NCBI GenBank assembly: GCA_002310235.1
Contig: DBYO01000048.1
Coordinates: forward strand, 38,096 to 102,095
Direction of reading: 5' to 3'
DNA length: 64,000 bases
DNA from: Bacteroidales bacterium UBA1184
GTDB taxonomy: Bacteria > Bacteroidota > Bacteroidia > Bacteroidales > ML635J-15
Numbering within the stretch: position 1 is the stretch's first letter; each line of letters begins with the position of its first letter. The position numbers were made by a program, and so were the translations under genes. The notes below the pieces were generated by a model. That model ran no database searches. It worked only from the letters and a program-made list of their open reading frames with translations, and had not been told where the DNA came from. This document shows positions 53,369 to 62,142 of the stretch, one piece after another.

Positions 53369-54760
53369 ATGGATTTTGATTTAATAGTATTGGGCAGCGG
53401 TCCCGGTGGATATGTCGCTGCAATAAGGGCTTCACAGCTTGGAATGAAAGTAGCAGTTGTTGAACGTGCTCAGCTAGGTGGTATCTGCCTCAATTGGGGT
53501 TGCATACCAACAAAGGCCTTGCTAAAATCGGCACAGGTTTACAACTATATGAAGCACTCCGAAAACTACGGTATCGAACTCGAAGGAACGGCAAAACCAA
53601 ACTTCGAAAAAGTTATCGCTCGTAGCCGTGAAGTAGCTGCAGGAATGAGCAAGGGCATCGAGTTCCTTTTCAAGAAGAACAACATCACCGTTTTCAACGG
53701 AACGGGAAAACTCGTTGAAGCGCACAAACTTGCTATAACAAAGGAAGATGGTAGCGTTGAAAACCTTACCGCCAACCATATAATCCTTGCAACTGGTGCT
53801 CGTTCGAAGGTTATGCCCAACATTCCTCAGGACGGTGTAAACATCATCGGATACCGCGAGGCTCTCACCTTGCCTAAACTTCCCGAATCGATGGTTGTTG
53901 TTGGTTCAGGCGCAATAGGTTCCGAACTAGCATTCTTCTATCATTCAATGGGTTGCCAGGTTACTATAATCGAATTCCTTCCAGAAATAGTTCCGCTCGA
54001 GGACGAGGAAGTTTCGAAGCAACTAGCTCGCTCGTTCAAGAAGATGGGCATAAAGGTTATGACAGGAACTGCCGTACAAAGTGTTGAAATTCAAGATGGA
54101 AAGTGCCTGGTAAAATACACCGACAAGAAGGGCGAAAATTCAATCGAATGCGAAAAGGTATTGTCGGCAGTTGGTGTTGTTACCAACATCGAAAACCTTG
54201 GCCTTGAAGAACTTGGCATTGCAACCGAGCGTGGTAAGGTTATAGTTGACGACTACTACCGCACATCATGCGAAGGCGTTTATGCAATCGGTGACATTGT
54301 TCATGGACCAGCCCTCGCCCATGTTGCATCGGCTGAAGGTATCTGCTGCGTTGAAAAGATCGCAGGTCTAGATGTAGAAAAGATTGACTACGACTATATT
54401 CCTTCGTGCGTTTACACGACTCCCGAGGTTGCATCGGTTGGCTTCACCGAGAAGCAGTTGCAGGACAAGGGCATAGAATACAAGGTCGGCAAGTTCCCGT
54501 TCACAGCATCGGGCAAGGCTATGGCAGCAGGCAACAGGGACGGTTTTGTAAAACTTCTCTTCGATGCTAACTGCGACGAACTGCTTGGCGCACACTTCAT
54601 TGGCGACAACATTGCCGAAATGATTGCCGAAATGTCAGCATTCAAGAAGTTGAACGGCAAGGCAAAACAACTCATAAAGACCATACATCCGCATCCGAGC
54701 CTTTCGGAAGCCGTTATGGAAGCCGCAGCTGCAGCACACAACGAAGTGATTCACATTTAA
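53369..54760 (+). CDS. lpdA: Dihydrolipoyl dehydrogenase
   Basis: Flavoprotein of 463 residues, E3 of 2-oxoacid dehydrogenase or glycine cleavage complexes. FAD site LIVLGSGPGGYVAAIRASQL; redox disulfide Cys40/Cys45 in GGICLNWGCIPTKALLKSA; NAD site MVVVGSGAIGSELAFFYHSM; second FAD site GVYAIGDIVHGPALAHVA; C-terminal catalytic His in TIHPHPSLSEAVMEA. It is monocistronic, with no E1/E2 genes nearby and a terminator just downstream, so its complex cannot be identified here. Confidence 0.95.
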   Translation: MDFDLIVLGSGPGGYVAAIRASQLGMKVAVVERAQLGGICLNWGCIPTKALLKSAQVYNYMKHSENYGIELEGTAKPNFEKVIARSREVAAGMSKGIEFLFKKNNITVFNGTGKLVEAHKLAITKEDGSVENLTANHIILATGARSKVMPNIPQDGVNIIGYREALTLPKLPESMVVVGSGAIGSELAFFYHSMGCQVTIIEFLPEIVPLEDEEVSKQLARSFKKMGIKVMTGTAVQSVEIQDGKCLVKYTDKKGENSIECEKVLSAVGVVTNIENLGLEELGIATERGKVIVDDYYRTSCEGVYAIGDIVHGPALAHVASAEGICCVEKIAGLDVEKIDYDYIPSCVYTTPEVASVGFTEKQLQDKGIEYKVGKFPFTASGKAMAAGNRDGFVKLLFDANCDELLGAHFIGDNIAEMIAEMSAFKKLNGKAKQLIKTIHPHPSLSEAVMEAAAAAHNEVIHI

Positions 54761-54776
54761 TTAATGTTATAAATGC

Positions 54777-54808
54777 AAAAAAAAGGATGCGAAATCGCAT
54801 CCTTTTTT
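54777..54808. terminator. Terminator after lpdA
   Basis: A-run plus GGATGCG, loop AAAT, CGCATCC, T-run. Probably bidirectional with the convergent protease gene. Confidence 0.9.
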
Positions 54809-54824
54809 GTTTTAATAATCCGCG

Positions 54825-54856
54825 CCCTGAGCTTCGGTTGCAGAGCTTGTCGAAGC
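54825..54856. repeat. CCCTGAGC...GTCGAAGC dispersed repeat
   Basis: CCCTGAGCTTCGG, a short spacer, and GAGCTTGTCGAAGC, with GCTTCG and CGAAGC as inverted ends. It belongs to a repeat family seen in many bacteria and lies between lpdA and the protease gene. Confidence 0.6.
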
Positions 54857-54876
54857 ATAGAAGTGGCGACTAAATT

Positions 54877-57201
54877 TTACTTCGTTATTGTCAACTGCAT
54901 ACCGATTTCCAGTTTCATAAAATCCTTGTAAGTTCCTGGATACAAAGACAGATTTAGCAAATCAGAAATCCTAAGTTTTGCATAAACCGAAACAATGTCG
55001 TAGGTTATTGCAGTCTTAACACCCCACTGGAACGGATTGATAAAGTCGTAATTCTTGTTTATGATTTTTGACTTTTTGTAATTGTTGGTAATCGCTTCCC
55101 TCCATACTTGAACATAACGGTCTTCGAAATTCCACATTCCAAAAACGCCTAAATCCCAAGTAAGTCCGTTACTAAGAAGACCTCCACTTGCAAGTTTTAC
55201 GCGTTGGAACAATTCAATGTTAAGATTGGATGTACGGAATCTTTCTTTAATCATATATTTAACTCCTGGTATAGCTGGTGTAGCAAAAAAATTATTATTT
55301 CCATCAAGAGCTACTCCTCTATAATCATCCAATCCCATACCTACGCCAAAAGCAAGGCTATACTTCTTGCAAGCATTCCACTGCATACCGATAAGTGCCG
55401 AAAACGTTGACTTCTGCTTGTTTGTCGTGCCTTCGAAAGTCTTAACGCCTGCAAAACCTGCATTCATCTGCAGTAGCAAATGCGTTTTCTTTGGCTTGCC
55501 GAACTCTCGTTTGCTCTGGTTCTCATTTCTCGACATAATCTTTGTTGCATCAGTAACTTTTGTGCTAGGCTGACGTGCATATACCAGATTTCCATCTTTG
55601 TTTCCTTCAATCTTGTACGAGCCAACATATCCGTGATAATACACATTTACTGTAAAAGGAGAATACATATCTATGTTACTAATAGAAATCTCAGCATCTC
55701 CCTCAGCATTAACGTGTTCGTACGAATGCAATCTGCCATCTTCTCGCATAAGGTTGTAGAAAACCTCGGTATTTTCTTCGAAATGCTGACACTTTATTTT
55801 CAGAGTGTTACCATCTTTTTCGAACTCGAATGTAGGTTCTACCGTCTTTTTTCCACCTTCTACGAAATAACTTGCCAGTGGAACACCATAGCCCAGCGCA
55901 TAGTCGAAATACGGATAAATATCGCCCGACTTTTCTATTTCATCCTTCATTTGCATAGCGGTAAGGTCGCGCTTTGTCTGCCAAGCACAGGCGCCAAAGC
56001 CAGCCGCCAGCGGACACGAGAACGAAGTTCCGTAAGCCATTGTCATTCCACCCTTTGGATATGCTACGTATGCATGTCCGAAAGCGACGACATTAGGTTT
56101 GCGGCGACCATCGGCAGTTGGTCCGAACGACGAAAAGTCGATGTGGCGGTACTTGTCGAGCGAATCCTCGATTCCACCAACCGAGATAACACTGTCGGCA
56201 TCGGCAGGAGTAATAAGCACGTACCAGCTGGCATCGTCGGCCTCGTTGCCCATCGAGTTGAAAACCAGCATACCCTTGCGAGCTGCCATATTTGCAGCCT
56301 TGGCAACATGCGAAGTTCCGTCCATATCCTTGGTATAGTAGCGATCCTTGCCGTAACCGAGCGAACTGCTAATGATGTCGGCACCATTCTGGTCAGCCCA
56401 CTCCATTGCCTGAGTCCACCATATTTCCTCCTTAAAAGGTTCGGGATTAACCTCAGTACGGGCAAGCAGAAATTCAGCACCTGTTGCCAAACCTAACTTC
56501 TTCACTCCTGTTGCTGTTTGGTAAACGCCAGCAATACAGCTCAAGGTCATTGTGCCGTGCGTACTCCAACTATAAACGTATTCCTTTTTGTTCGGGAAGT
56601 TCCATGTCTTGAGAATCTGATTGTTGTCGCGAAGGTGGCTGAAAATCTCGTGTTTGTCAACTTTTGGGAAACCACCGTCAAATACGGCAATCCTGACGCC
56701 TTTACCATCGATGTTGTTTTCAGCAAACTTTTCGCCCTCCATCCTGAGAAGCTGTGGTAGAAGTTCTGGCTTCAGCATTTCGATGTCGTAGGTTTCGTCG
56801 TTTTCTTCGTCAACCATACCGGCATACGAAGCGACAACCATTTCGCCAGCTATTTCAACAACGCGCGACACAAACGGCAAAGCCTTTATCTTCTCAACGT
56901 TTGCACTTTCGGCCATAATGCCAACTGCATTGAACCAGCGCGATTCGCCGACAACTTCTTCCGACAATGCCGAAACAGCATCAACATAACCGCCATTGAG
57001 CGGATAATCGGTAATGTCGTAAAGCGACAATCCCAACTTTTCTCGACGTTCAATTGCCTTTGAGTCAAAATATTCGTAAGGATTGAATGAAGTATTCGCC
57101 TTATCACGGAAAAATACCCAGTAGCATCCGGGAGTTGCTATTGCAAACTGCGTTGCAATAAGCAAAGTTGCCAAAATCAACAGAAGTTTCTTCATGGTCA
57201 T
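54877..57201 (-). CDS. S8 subtilisin-like protease with C-terminal outer-membrane beta-barrel-like domain
   Basis: Exported protein of 774 residues. Signal peptide (about 1-22); propeptide-like region; subtilase domain (about 165-440) with the triad Asp175 (AVFDGGF), His215 (STHGTM) and Ser393 (GTSFSCP), and oxyanion Asn319 (SMGNE). A beta domain follows (about 450-535). Residues about 573-774 alternate hydrophobic and polar residues in strands such as STFSALIGMQWNACKKYSLA and end KLEIGMQLTITK, as in small outer-membrane barrels. No T9SS domain is present, so the barrel may anchor the protease in the outer membrane. Confidence 0.8.
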   Translation of the reverse strand: MTMKKLLLILATLLIATQFAIATPGCYWVFFRDKANTSFNPYEYFDSKAIERREKLGLSLYDITDYPLNGGYVDAVSALSEEVVGESRWFNAVGIMAESANVEKIKALPFVSRVVEIAGEMVVASYAGMVDEENDETYDIEMLKPELLPQLLRMEGEKFAENNIDGKGVRIAVFDGGFPKVDKHEIFSHLRDNNQILKTWNFPNKKEYVYSWSTHGTMTLSCIAGVYQTATGVKKLGLATGAEFLLARTEVNPEPFKEEIWWTQAMEWADQNGADIISSSLGYGKDRYYTKDMDGTSHVAKAANMAARKGMLVFNSMGNEADDASWYVLITPADADSVISVGGIEDSLDKYRHIDFSSFGPTADGRRKPNVVAFGHAYVAYPKGGMTMAYGTSFSCPLAAGFGACAWQTKRDLTAMQMKDEIEKSGDIYPYFDYALGYGVPLASYFVEGGKKTVEPTFEFEKDGNTLKIKCQHFEENTEVFYNLMREDGRLHSYEHVNAEGDAEISISNIDMYSPFTVNVYYHGYVGSYKIEGNKDGNLVYARQPSTKVTDATKIMSRNENQSKREFGKPKKTHLLLQMNAGFAGVKTFEGTTNKQKSTFSALIGMQWNACKKYSLAFGVGMGLDDYRGVALDGNNNFFATPAIPGVKYMIKERFRTSNLNIELFQRVKLASGGLLSNGLTWDLGVFGMWNFEDRYVQVWREAITNNYKKSKIINKNYDFINPFQWGVKTAITYDIVSVYAKLRISDLLNLSLYPGTYKDFMKLEIGMQLTITK

Positions 57202-57212
57202 ATTTTTTTTAG

Positions 57213-57305
57213 TTTCTGTGGGCTAAAGCCCGTTTCTGTGGCTTCGCCGTTTCTAGGTTTCAAGTTTCTACGCTGCGCTGTTTCTGTGGGCTAAAGCCCG
57301 TTTCT
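57213..57305. repeat. Two identical 25-bp direct repeats with internal palindrome
   Basis: TTTCTGTGGGCTAAAGCCCG plus TTTCT at 57213-57237 and 57281-57305, each containing GGGCT-AA-AGCCC. The following 57306-57345 is low-complexity CAACTTT/CAACTCT repeats. No gene is in the 146-base gap. Confidence 0.8.
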
Positions 57306-57347
57306 AGGTTTCAACTCTCAACTTTCAACTTTCAACTCTCAACTTTC

Positions 57348-58496
57348 CTACACTACTCTAAATCCCTTATTTGTAAAGTATTCAGCTATAGCATCGGTGC
57401 AATCACCGTCAATAATTAGGTGATGGTTGCCGAGCGGAAACTCACGCAGCAGGAACAAGCCCTTCGAGGTCATCTTCACTTTCACCTGTGTACGGCATGC
57501 AAACGGAGAATCACAGTTGTCAACTATTTCGCCAAGCGAGAGGAAACAATATTCCAACTTTCTGTCGATGCGGAAGATAGTAACGTTCTGCTTCTTCATT
57601 TCGCCCTTAACGGCTGCGTACTTACCTGTCTCGTAGTGAGTTGTAACTTCCATCTTGTCGAGAAGATTCTTCTGCACAGTGCAATGCGAGAAAATTGCAG
57701 CCTCTCTATCGGCGAAACTCAAGTTAGCCATCCATGGAATCTTACCAGTAAGGCGCTTAACAATCATCATGCCTGTAGCCGAACACAAATCGCCTTCGCA
57801 GGCGGCAGGGAAACCGTAGTCGTTCATTGCCGACACTGGCAGACAAATAGTATTTCCAATCTTCTCAATCAGACCGAAGCATGCCACTGTAATTGCATCG
57901 AGGTTGTTCTGCTTGATGAGCGTGTCGAACTTCTTAACCAACGACAATTCGGAGGCAAAACTTTCGTGACCGAATCGACCGAAATTTTCTGCGAAATTGC
58001 AGAAGTCCTCGCCTTCGGGCAAAGCCAACAACTCGTCCCACGAAAACTTAACAAGCTCTATATCAAGCAAGTCGTCCAACAAATCTTCGTCAGGGATACT
58101 CGATACCAACCAGTCGGAAATTCCGCCAATCAGTCCCAGTCTTGCTTTTTTTTCTGCTGCCGGCGGCGTTAAAAACCGTTCTAGTTCATCGAGACTTTGT
58201 AGCTTATCGACATCGAAAAGTTTGGTATTTATACCTTTTTCGTTAAGATAAGCCTTTACCTCGGTAGCCGCAGCCCACGAGTTGCCGTTGCGTGACGCTA
58301 GGAAACAATATCGGTTCTTTGATTCAATCCTGTCAAGCACCTTGTGCTCGGTTCCACCCGATAGGAACCATATGACATCAGGATTTGTCTGTACAAAAAC
58401 ATCGGACGTAAGGTTGAAACGTCCAAGAAAATCGGAGACGACGGACGACGGAGGGATGTCGCTGTCGTCGCCCGATGATGCTAAAAATATTTTCAA
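57348..58496 (-). CDS. L-fucose/L-arabinose isomerase-fold protein
   Basis: Protein of 382 residues. The C-terminal half resembles L-fucose isomerase-like enzymes: LPVSAMNDYGFPAACEGDLC, with Glu and Asp in the metal-ligand positions, RLTGKIPWMANLSFADREAA, and the last ligand His in REFPLGNHHLIIDGD. It is shorter than true fucose isomerase (about 590), so a different sugar or acid substrate is likely. The only usable start is TTG at 58496, as no ATG lies between it and the upstream in-frame stop. It follows ridA by 27 bases. Confidence 0.62.
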   Translation of the reverse strand: MKIFLASSGDDSDIPPSSVVSDFLGRFNLTSDVFVQTNPDVIWFLSGGTEHKVLDRIESKNRYCFLASRNGNSWAAATEVKAYLNEKGINTKLFDVDKLQSLDELERFLTPPAAEKKARLGLIGGISDWLVSSIPDEDLLDDLLDIELVKFSWDELLALPEGEDFCNFAENFGRFGHESFASELSLVKKFDTLIKQNNLDAITVACFGLIEKIGNTICLPVSAMNDYGFPAACEGDLCSATGMMIVKRLTGKIPWMANLSFADREAAIFSHCTVQKNLLDKMEVTTHYETGKYAAVKGEMKKQNVTIFRIDRKLEYCFLSLGEIVDNCDSPFACRTQVKVKMTSKGLFLLREFPLGNHHLIIDGDCTDAIAEYFTNKGFRVV

Positions 58497-58523
58497 AGCT
58501 GTAAATTTTAGTTCTACAATCGA

Positions 58524-58898
58524 CTACTTTGCAGCAATCATTTCAATTTCTACAAGAGCCTTCTTGGGGAGTTCCTTTACAGCGAAAGCTGCTCTAGCAG
58601 GAGGATTTGCGGTGAAATACTTTCCGTAAACAGCGTTCATATCTGCAAAATAGCTCATGTCGGCGAGCAAGCAAGTTGACTTAACAACATTGTCGAAAGT
58701 GCAACCGGCAGCCGTCAAGATGGCTTCCAAGTTCTTCATGCTCTGTTCGGTCTGTGCAGTGATGCCCTCTGGCATTGTTCCAGTAGCAGGGTCGATTGGC
58801 AACTGACCCGAAATAAAAATCATACCGTTAGCCTCGACAGCCTGGCTATAAGGACCGATTGCTGCAGGCGCATTGTCTGAATGAATGATATTTTTCAT
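58524..58898 (-). CDS. ridA: RidA family enamine/imine deaminase
   Basis: Protein of 124 residues; start at ATG 58898, as the family normally begins here. It hydrolyses reactive 2-aminoacrylate-type intermediates. Motifs are APAAIGPYSQAVEANGMIFI, SGQLPIDPATG, and ARAAFAVKELPKKALVEIEM, with the conserved Arg in ARAAF and Glu near the end. Standard length. Co-directional with the fucose-isomerase-fold gene. Confidence 0.94.
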   Translation of the reverse strand: MKNIIHSDNAPAAIGPYSQAVEANGMIFISGQLPIDPATGTMPEGITAQTEQSMKNLEAILTAAGCTFDNVVKSTCLLADMSYFADMNAVYGKYFTANPPARAAFAVKELPKKALVEIEMIAAK

Positions 58899-59000
58899 AT
58901 TCTTACTTTTTAAATTAAAGGACAAAGTTAATATGATTTATTGGTTTTGAGAGTATTTTTGAAAAAAAGTTTTTTTAATCATCATTCACTCCAAAATGAT

Positions 59001-59008
59001 TATCTTTG
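59001..59008 (+). promoter_or_regulatory. Candidate -7 element for the 59039 gene
   Basis: TATCTTTG matches TAnnTTTG, 30 bases before the ATG at 59039. It overlaps a TTG (59006) that would otherwise extend the reading frame, arguing for the ATG start. Confidence 0.5.
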
Positions 59009-59038
59009 TGGCTGCTAATTTTTTGTGTAGAGAAAAAT

Positions 59039-62026
59039 ATGAATACGAACCCTAACGGCAAGGATACTTGCTGTGTTAATCTATTTAATCTGTACACTGT
59101 TATTCGTAAATATGCAATTGTGCTCATAGCCTTTTCTGCATTTGCGACGACATGTGCATACGGACAGAATACAACAATAATCTTAAATGCCGATAGTAAC
59201 GGCAAAAGTACTTACGTAGAATGTGGAACAACGTATTATTTCTATGATTCGGGAGGAGAAAGCGGAAATTATGGGAATCGCGAAAACTTCACATACACTT
59301 TTGAATCATGCAATCCAGTGAAAATCACGTTTGTTAGATTCAGTACAGAAGACTATTCTGACAAATTAAAACTATATGATAATGGTACTAATGAGACTAT
59401 ATGTCAAGGAGAAGTTTTGCCTAGTACATATACTGCGACTTCTGGGAAATTACAAATATCATGGCATTCCGATGATACATACACATACGCTGGATGGACT
59501 GCTAAAATAACATGTACAGGCACCAGCACATGTCCGGCACATACACTTACATACAATACAACATCCAATTGTTCAGGAACAGCGAGCAACGCTCCAGCTA
59601 GCGTTACTGCATCCGGAGCAGTTGTCACAAACGTAACGCCTACATGTTCTTTAACACCATTTTTTGTTGGATGGAACACAGAACAATACGGCAATGGAAT
59701 ACAATATTATGCAGGTGAAAACATATCACTATTACAAAATAATGTAACTTTATATGCTCAATATTCAGAATGTGACCAAAATATTATTACCGCATCTGGT
59801 GATCCGTCTGAATCATACAATGTTCCATTTTGTTCAAATGGGAATTCATACTCTCCAAGATCTTCATATTCCCAGATGCTATATACTAAGGCCCAAATTG
59901 CAAGCGCTAGCGGACATAATGGAAGTGGAACAATACAAAAGATATGCTTTAATTACAAAGGAACTGCCGATCAAAATATGGAATTCGATCTATACATGGC
60001 TAATAGCACAAAAACGAATTTGGATACTTGGCAAAATTCTGGATTGACCTTAGTCGCGTCAAAAAATATAACATTCTCTCCCGGTTGGGTCGAAATAGAA
60101 TTAGATAATGAATTTTCATGGGATGGCACAAATAATCTTGTAATAGCGATGCACAATAAAACACAAATAGGTTATTATACAAACAGAGTCTTTAACTGTC
60201 ATGATAGTAACGGAACAAATGTTGTTAGGTACCAATACAATAGATATAATTTAATTACATTAAATGCCAATAATTATCCAGATGGTATAGCCACGGGTAC
60301 AACATCAACAATTACTCTTCCTGATCTAAAGTTTTGTATGGTACCTATCTGCGAACCTCCAACTTTTCTATTCTCGGATGCAGAAGCAGATTGCGATTTG
60401 GGAAGCAGCTACAACCTGACGACCCTATTTACACTCAACAATTCTACGGGCAGTACTGCGACCTACTCATGTGACCCAGCCCAGGCAACAATATCGGGCA
60501 CAACAATTACCCCTCTTGTTGGCGGTAACATAACAATCACAGCTCACATAGATGCCTACAACGGCAAATGTGCCGCAGATGCCACAGCCATTCTTACAGT
60601 AAACTGCACCGAGCCAAGCTTTGAGTTTTCACAATACGGAGTATTCTGCACAATTAGCAACTCCGTTTCGGCACCATCATATACTACCAATTCTACATCG
60701 ACAAGCGTAACTTACTCGTCATCAAACGAAGCGGTTGCCACAGTCAACCCTAGCACAGGCGTTGTCACTGGTGTATCGGAAGGCTACACAACAATTACCG
60801 CCAACCTTGCCGCTAGCGGAAACTTCTGCCAGAAAACAGCCACATTCGTAGCCTACGTCTCCCCCGACGAAAACTGCATGCCGTTTACGGCAGGGAACTG
60901 CGAAATTCATGCTTATGCATACTCTCCATTCTATACCCAAAGCCACTTCGGATATTCGTATGTACAAATGCTATATAAGGCAGACGAACTAATAGAATCG
61001 GGACTAAGTGCTGGGAAAATAAACAAGATTGCATTCCATTATTACGGGCATCCATCTTCTCCACACGAATTCAGCCAAAGTTTCAGAGTTTTCATTGGAG
61101 AAACAACGGCAACAAGTCTTTTTGACAGTTGGGTGACTCCAGCAGAAGGGTTTATGGAAAAATTTTCTGGGTCAAAAACCTTTTATGAAAATTCTTGGAC
61201 CTATATTGAACTTACTGACGGTTTCGACTGGGACGGAACTAGCAATATTGTTGTTGCAATAAACACATACGGAAATGAACTTCCTGTTGATAGTCGTTTT
61301 TGCACCAGAAATTCAGAGCAATTAGCAAGATATGTAGGCAAACAGCCAAGTGAAATTAGCGGAACAGAGATTTATCTAAATCCGACCACAAAACTGCCTT
61401 CATACGGAGGCGATCATAGCGTATATCGTGCCGACATAAAATTCTGCAAGGATGCCAGTACTATAATCCTTCCTATCGAACTTTCCGACTTCAAGGCAAC
61501 ATGCAAGGGCAACAAGATTGAAGTGACATGGCAAACCGAATCGGAACGTAACAACGACCATTATATTCTTGAACGCTCGTCGAATGCCGTTGATTTCATC
61601 GAGATAGCAAGAATATCGGGTGCTGGCAATTCAATCGAAACCATTAATTATTCATACACCGACCACAATCCCACTCAAGGTTACAACTACTACCGTCTCT
61701 CACAAATAGACAACGATGGTACACGTTCTGTTTCCGAAATAATTGCAGCCAAATGCAACACGATGCAAATAGATGAACTCAATGCAGATGTTTACCCCAA
61801 CCCATTCAGCAACGAACTGACAATTGCACTAAGCAATTTCAATGGACAGCGCACAATTATAGAAGTATTCGACATGCTTGGAAAAACAATAGCAACCAAA
61901 ACAATTGAAAATCCCGACAACTACTACGAAACCACTCTAAATCTTGACGGATTTCCAAAGGCCGCATATAGCGTTCGCATAAGTGCAAATGGTGCTACAA
62001 TTAATAAACTGGTGGTAAAGAATTAA
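59039..62026 (+). CDS. Large multidomain secreted protein with T9SS type A sorting domain
   Basis: Protein of 995 residues. A long signal region (hydrophobic core about 24-42, ending CAYGQ); CUB-like domain (about 45-160); InlB-like repeat (about 165-240); a beta module with SYSQMLYTKAQIA (about 255-430); Ig-like Big_2 segments (about 440-610, SNEAVATVNPSTGVVTGVSE); a second module copy with YSYVQMLYKADELI (about 620-800); a beta domain common before T9SS signals (IELSDFKATCKGNKIEVTWQ); and a C-terminal sorting domain with DVYPNPFSNELTIALS. Likely surface-exposed. No enzyme motif found. Confidence 0.85.
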   Translation: MNTNPNGKDTCCVNLFNLYTVIRKYAIVLIAFSAFATTCAYGQNTTIILNADSNGKSTYVECGTTYYFYDSGGESGNYGNRENFTYTFESCNPVKITFVRFSTEDYSDKLKLYDNGTNETICQGEVLPSTYTATSGKLQISWHSDDTYTYAGWTAKITCTGTSTCPAHTLTYNTTSNCSGTASNAPASVTASGAVVTNVTPTCSLTPFFVGWNTEQYGNGIQYYAGENISLLQNNVTLYAQYSECDQNIITASGDPSESYNVPFCSNGNSYSPRSSYSQMLYTKAQIASASGHNGSGTIQKICFNYKGTADQNMEFDLYMANSTKTNLDTWQNSGLTLVASKNITFSPGWVEIELDNEFSWDGTNNLVIAMHNKTQIGYYTNRVFNCHDSNGTNVVRYQYNRYNLITLNANNYPDGIATGTTSTITLPDLKFCMVPICEPPTFLFSDAEADCDLGSSYNLTTLFTLNNSTGSTATYSCDPAQATISGTTITPLVGGNITITAHIDAYNGKCAADATAILTVNCTEPSFEFSQYGVFCTISNSVSAPSYTTNSTSTSVTYSSSNEAVATVNPSTGVVTGVSEGYTTITANLAASGNFCQKTATFVAYVSPDENCMPFTAGNCEIHAYAYSPFYTQSHFGYSYVQMLYKADELIESGLSAGKINKIAFHYYGHPSSPHEFSQSFRVFIGETTATSLFDSWVTPAEGFMEKFSGSKTFYENSWTYIELTDGFDWDGTSNIVVAINTYGNELPVDSRFCTRNSEQLARYVGKQPSEISGTEIYLNPTTKLPSYGGDHSVYRADIKFCKDASTIILPIELSDFKATCKGNKIEVTWQTESERNNDHYILERSSNAVDFIEIARISGAGNSIETINYSYTDHNPTQGYNYYRLSQIDNDGTRSVSEIIAAKCNTMQIDELNADVYPNPFSNELTIALSNFNGQRTIIEVFDMLGKTIATKTIENPDNYYETTLNLDGFPKAAYSVRISANGATINKLVVKN

Positions 62027-62050
62027 TATTTGGCCGCTCCTTTTTGCAGA

Positions 62051-62073
62051 TTCTGAAACAAGTTCAGGATGAC
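62051..62073. repeat. CTGAAACAAGTTCAGGATGAC dispersed repeat
   Basis: TTCTGAAACAAGTTCAGGAT plus GAC, with palindromic core CTGAA-ACAAG-TTCAG. It is an element found between genes in many bacteria, here between a T9SS cargo gene and korB. Confidence 0.6.
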
Positions 62074-62086
62074 AAAAAAGAGAAAC

Positions 62087-62121
62087 AAAAAAAGCCTGAA
62101 ACTTCAGTTCCAGGCTTTTTT
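62087..62121. terminator. Bidirectional terminator between the T9SS cargo gene and korB
   Basis: AAAAAAAGCCTG, 12-base loop, CAGGCTTTTTT. Convergent genes on both sides. Confidence 0.88.
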
Positions 62122-62142
62122 ATGAGCACTAATTATGAAAAC

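Noticed and set aside
54830..54876. GC-rich stretch considered as a tRNA or small RNA
   Set aside because: No cloverleaf or T-loop motif; it fits a known dispersed repeat.
55480..56496. Open frame of 338 codons on the plus strand, opposite the protease gene
   Set aside because: It is antisense to a protease with a complete catalytic triad, has no recognisable domain and no start context; an accidental frame.
59006..59038. TTG start giving 11 more residues to the 59039 protein
   Set aside because: The TTG is part of the TATCTTTG promoter box.
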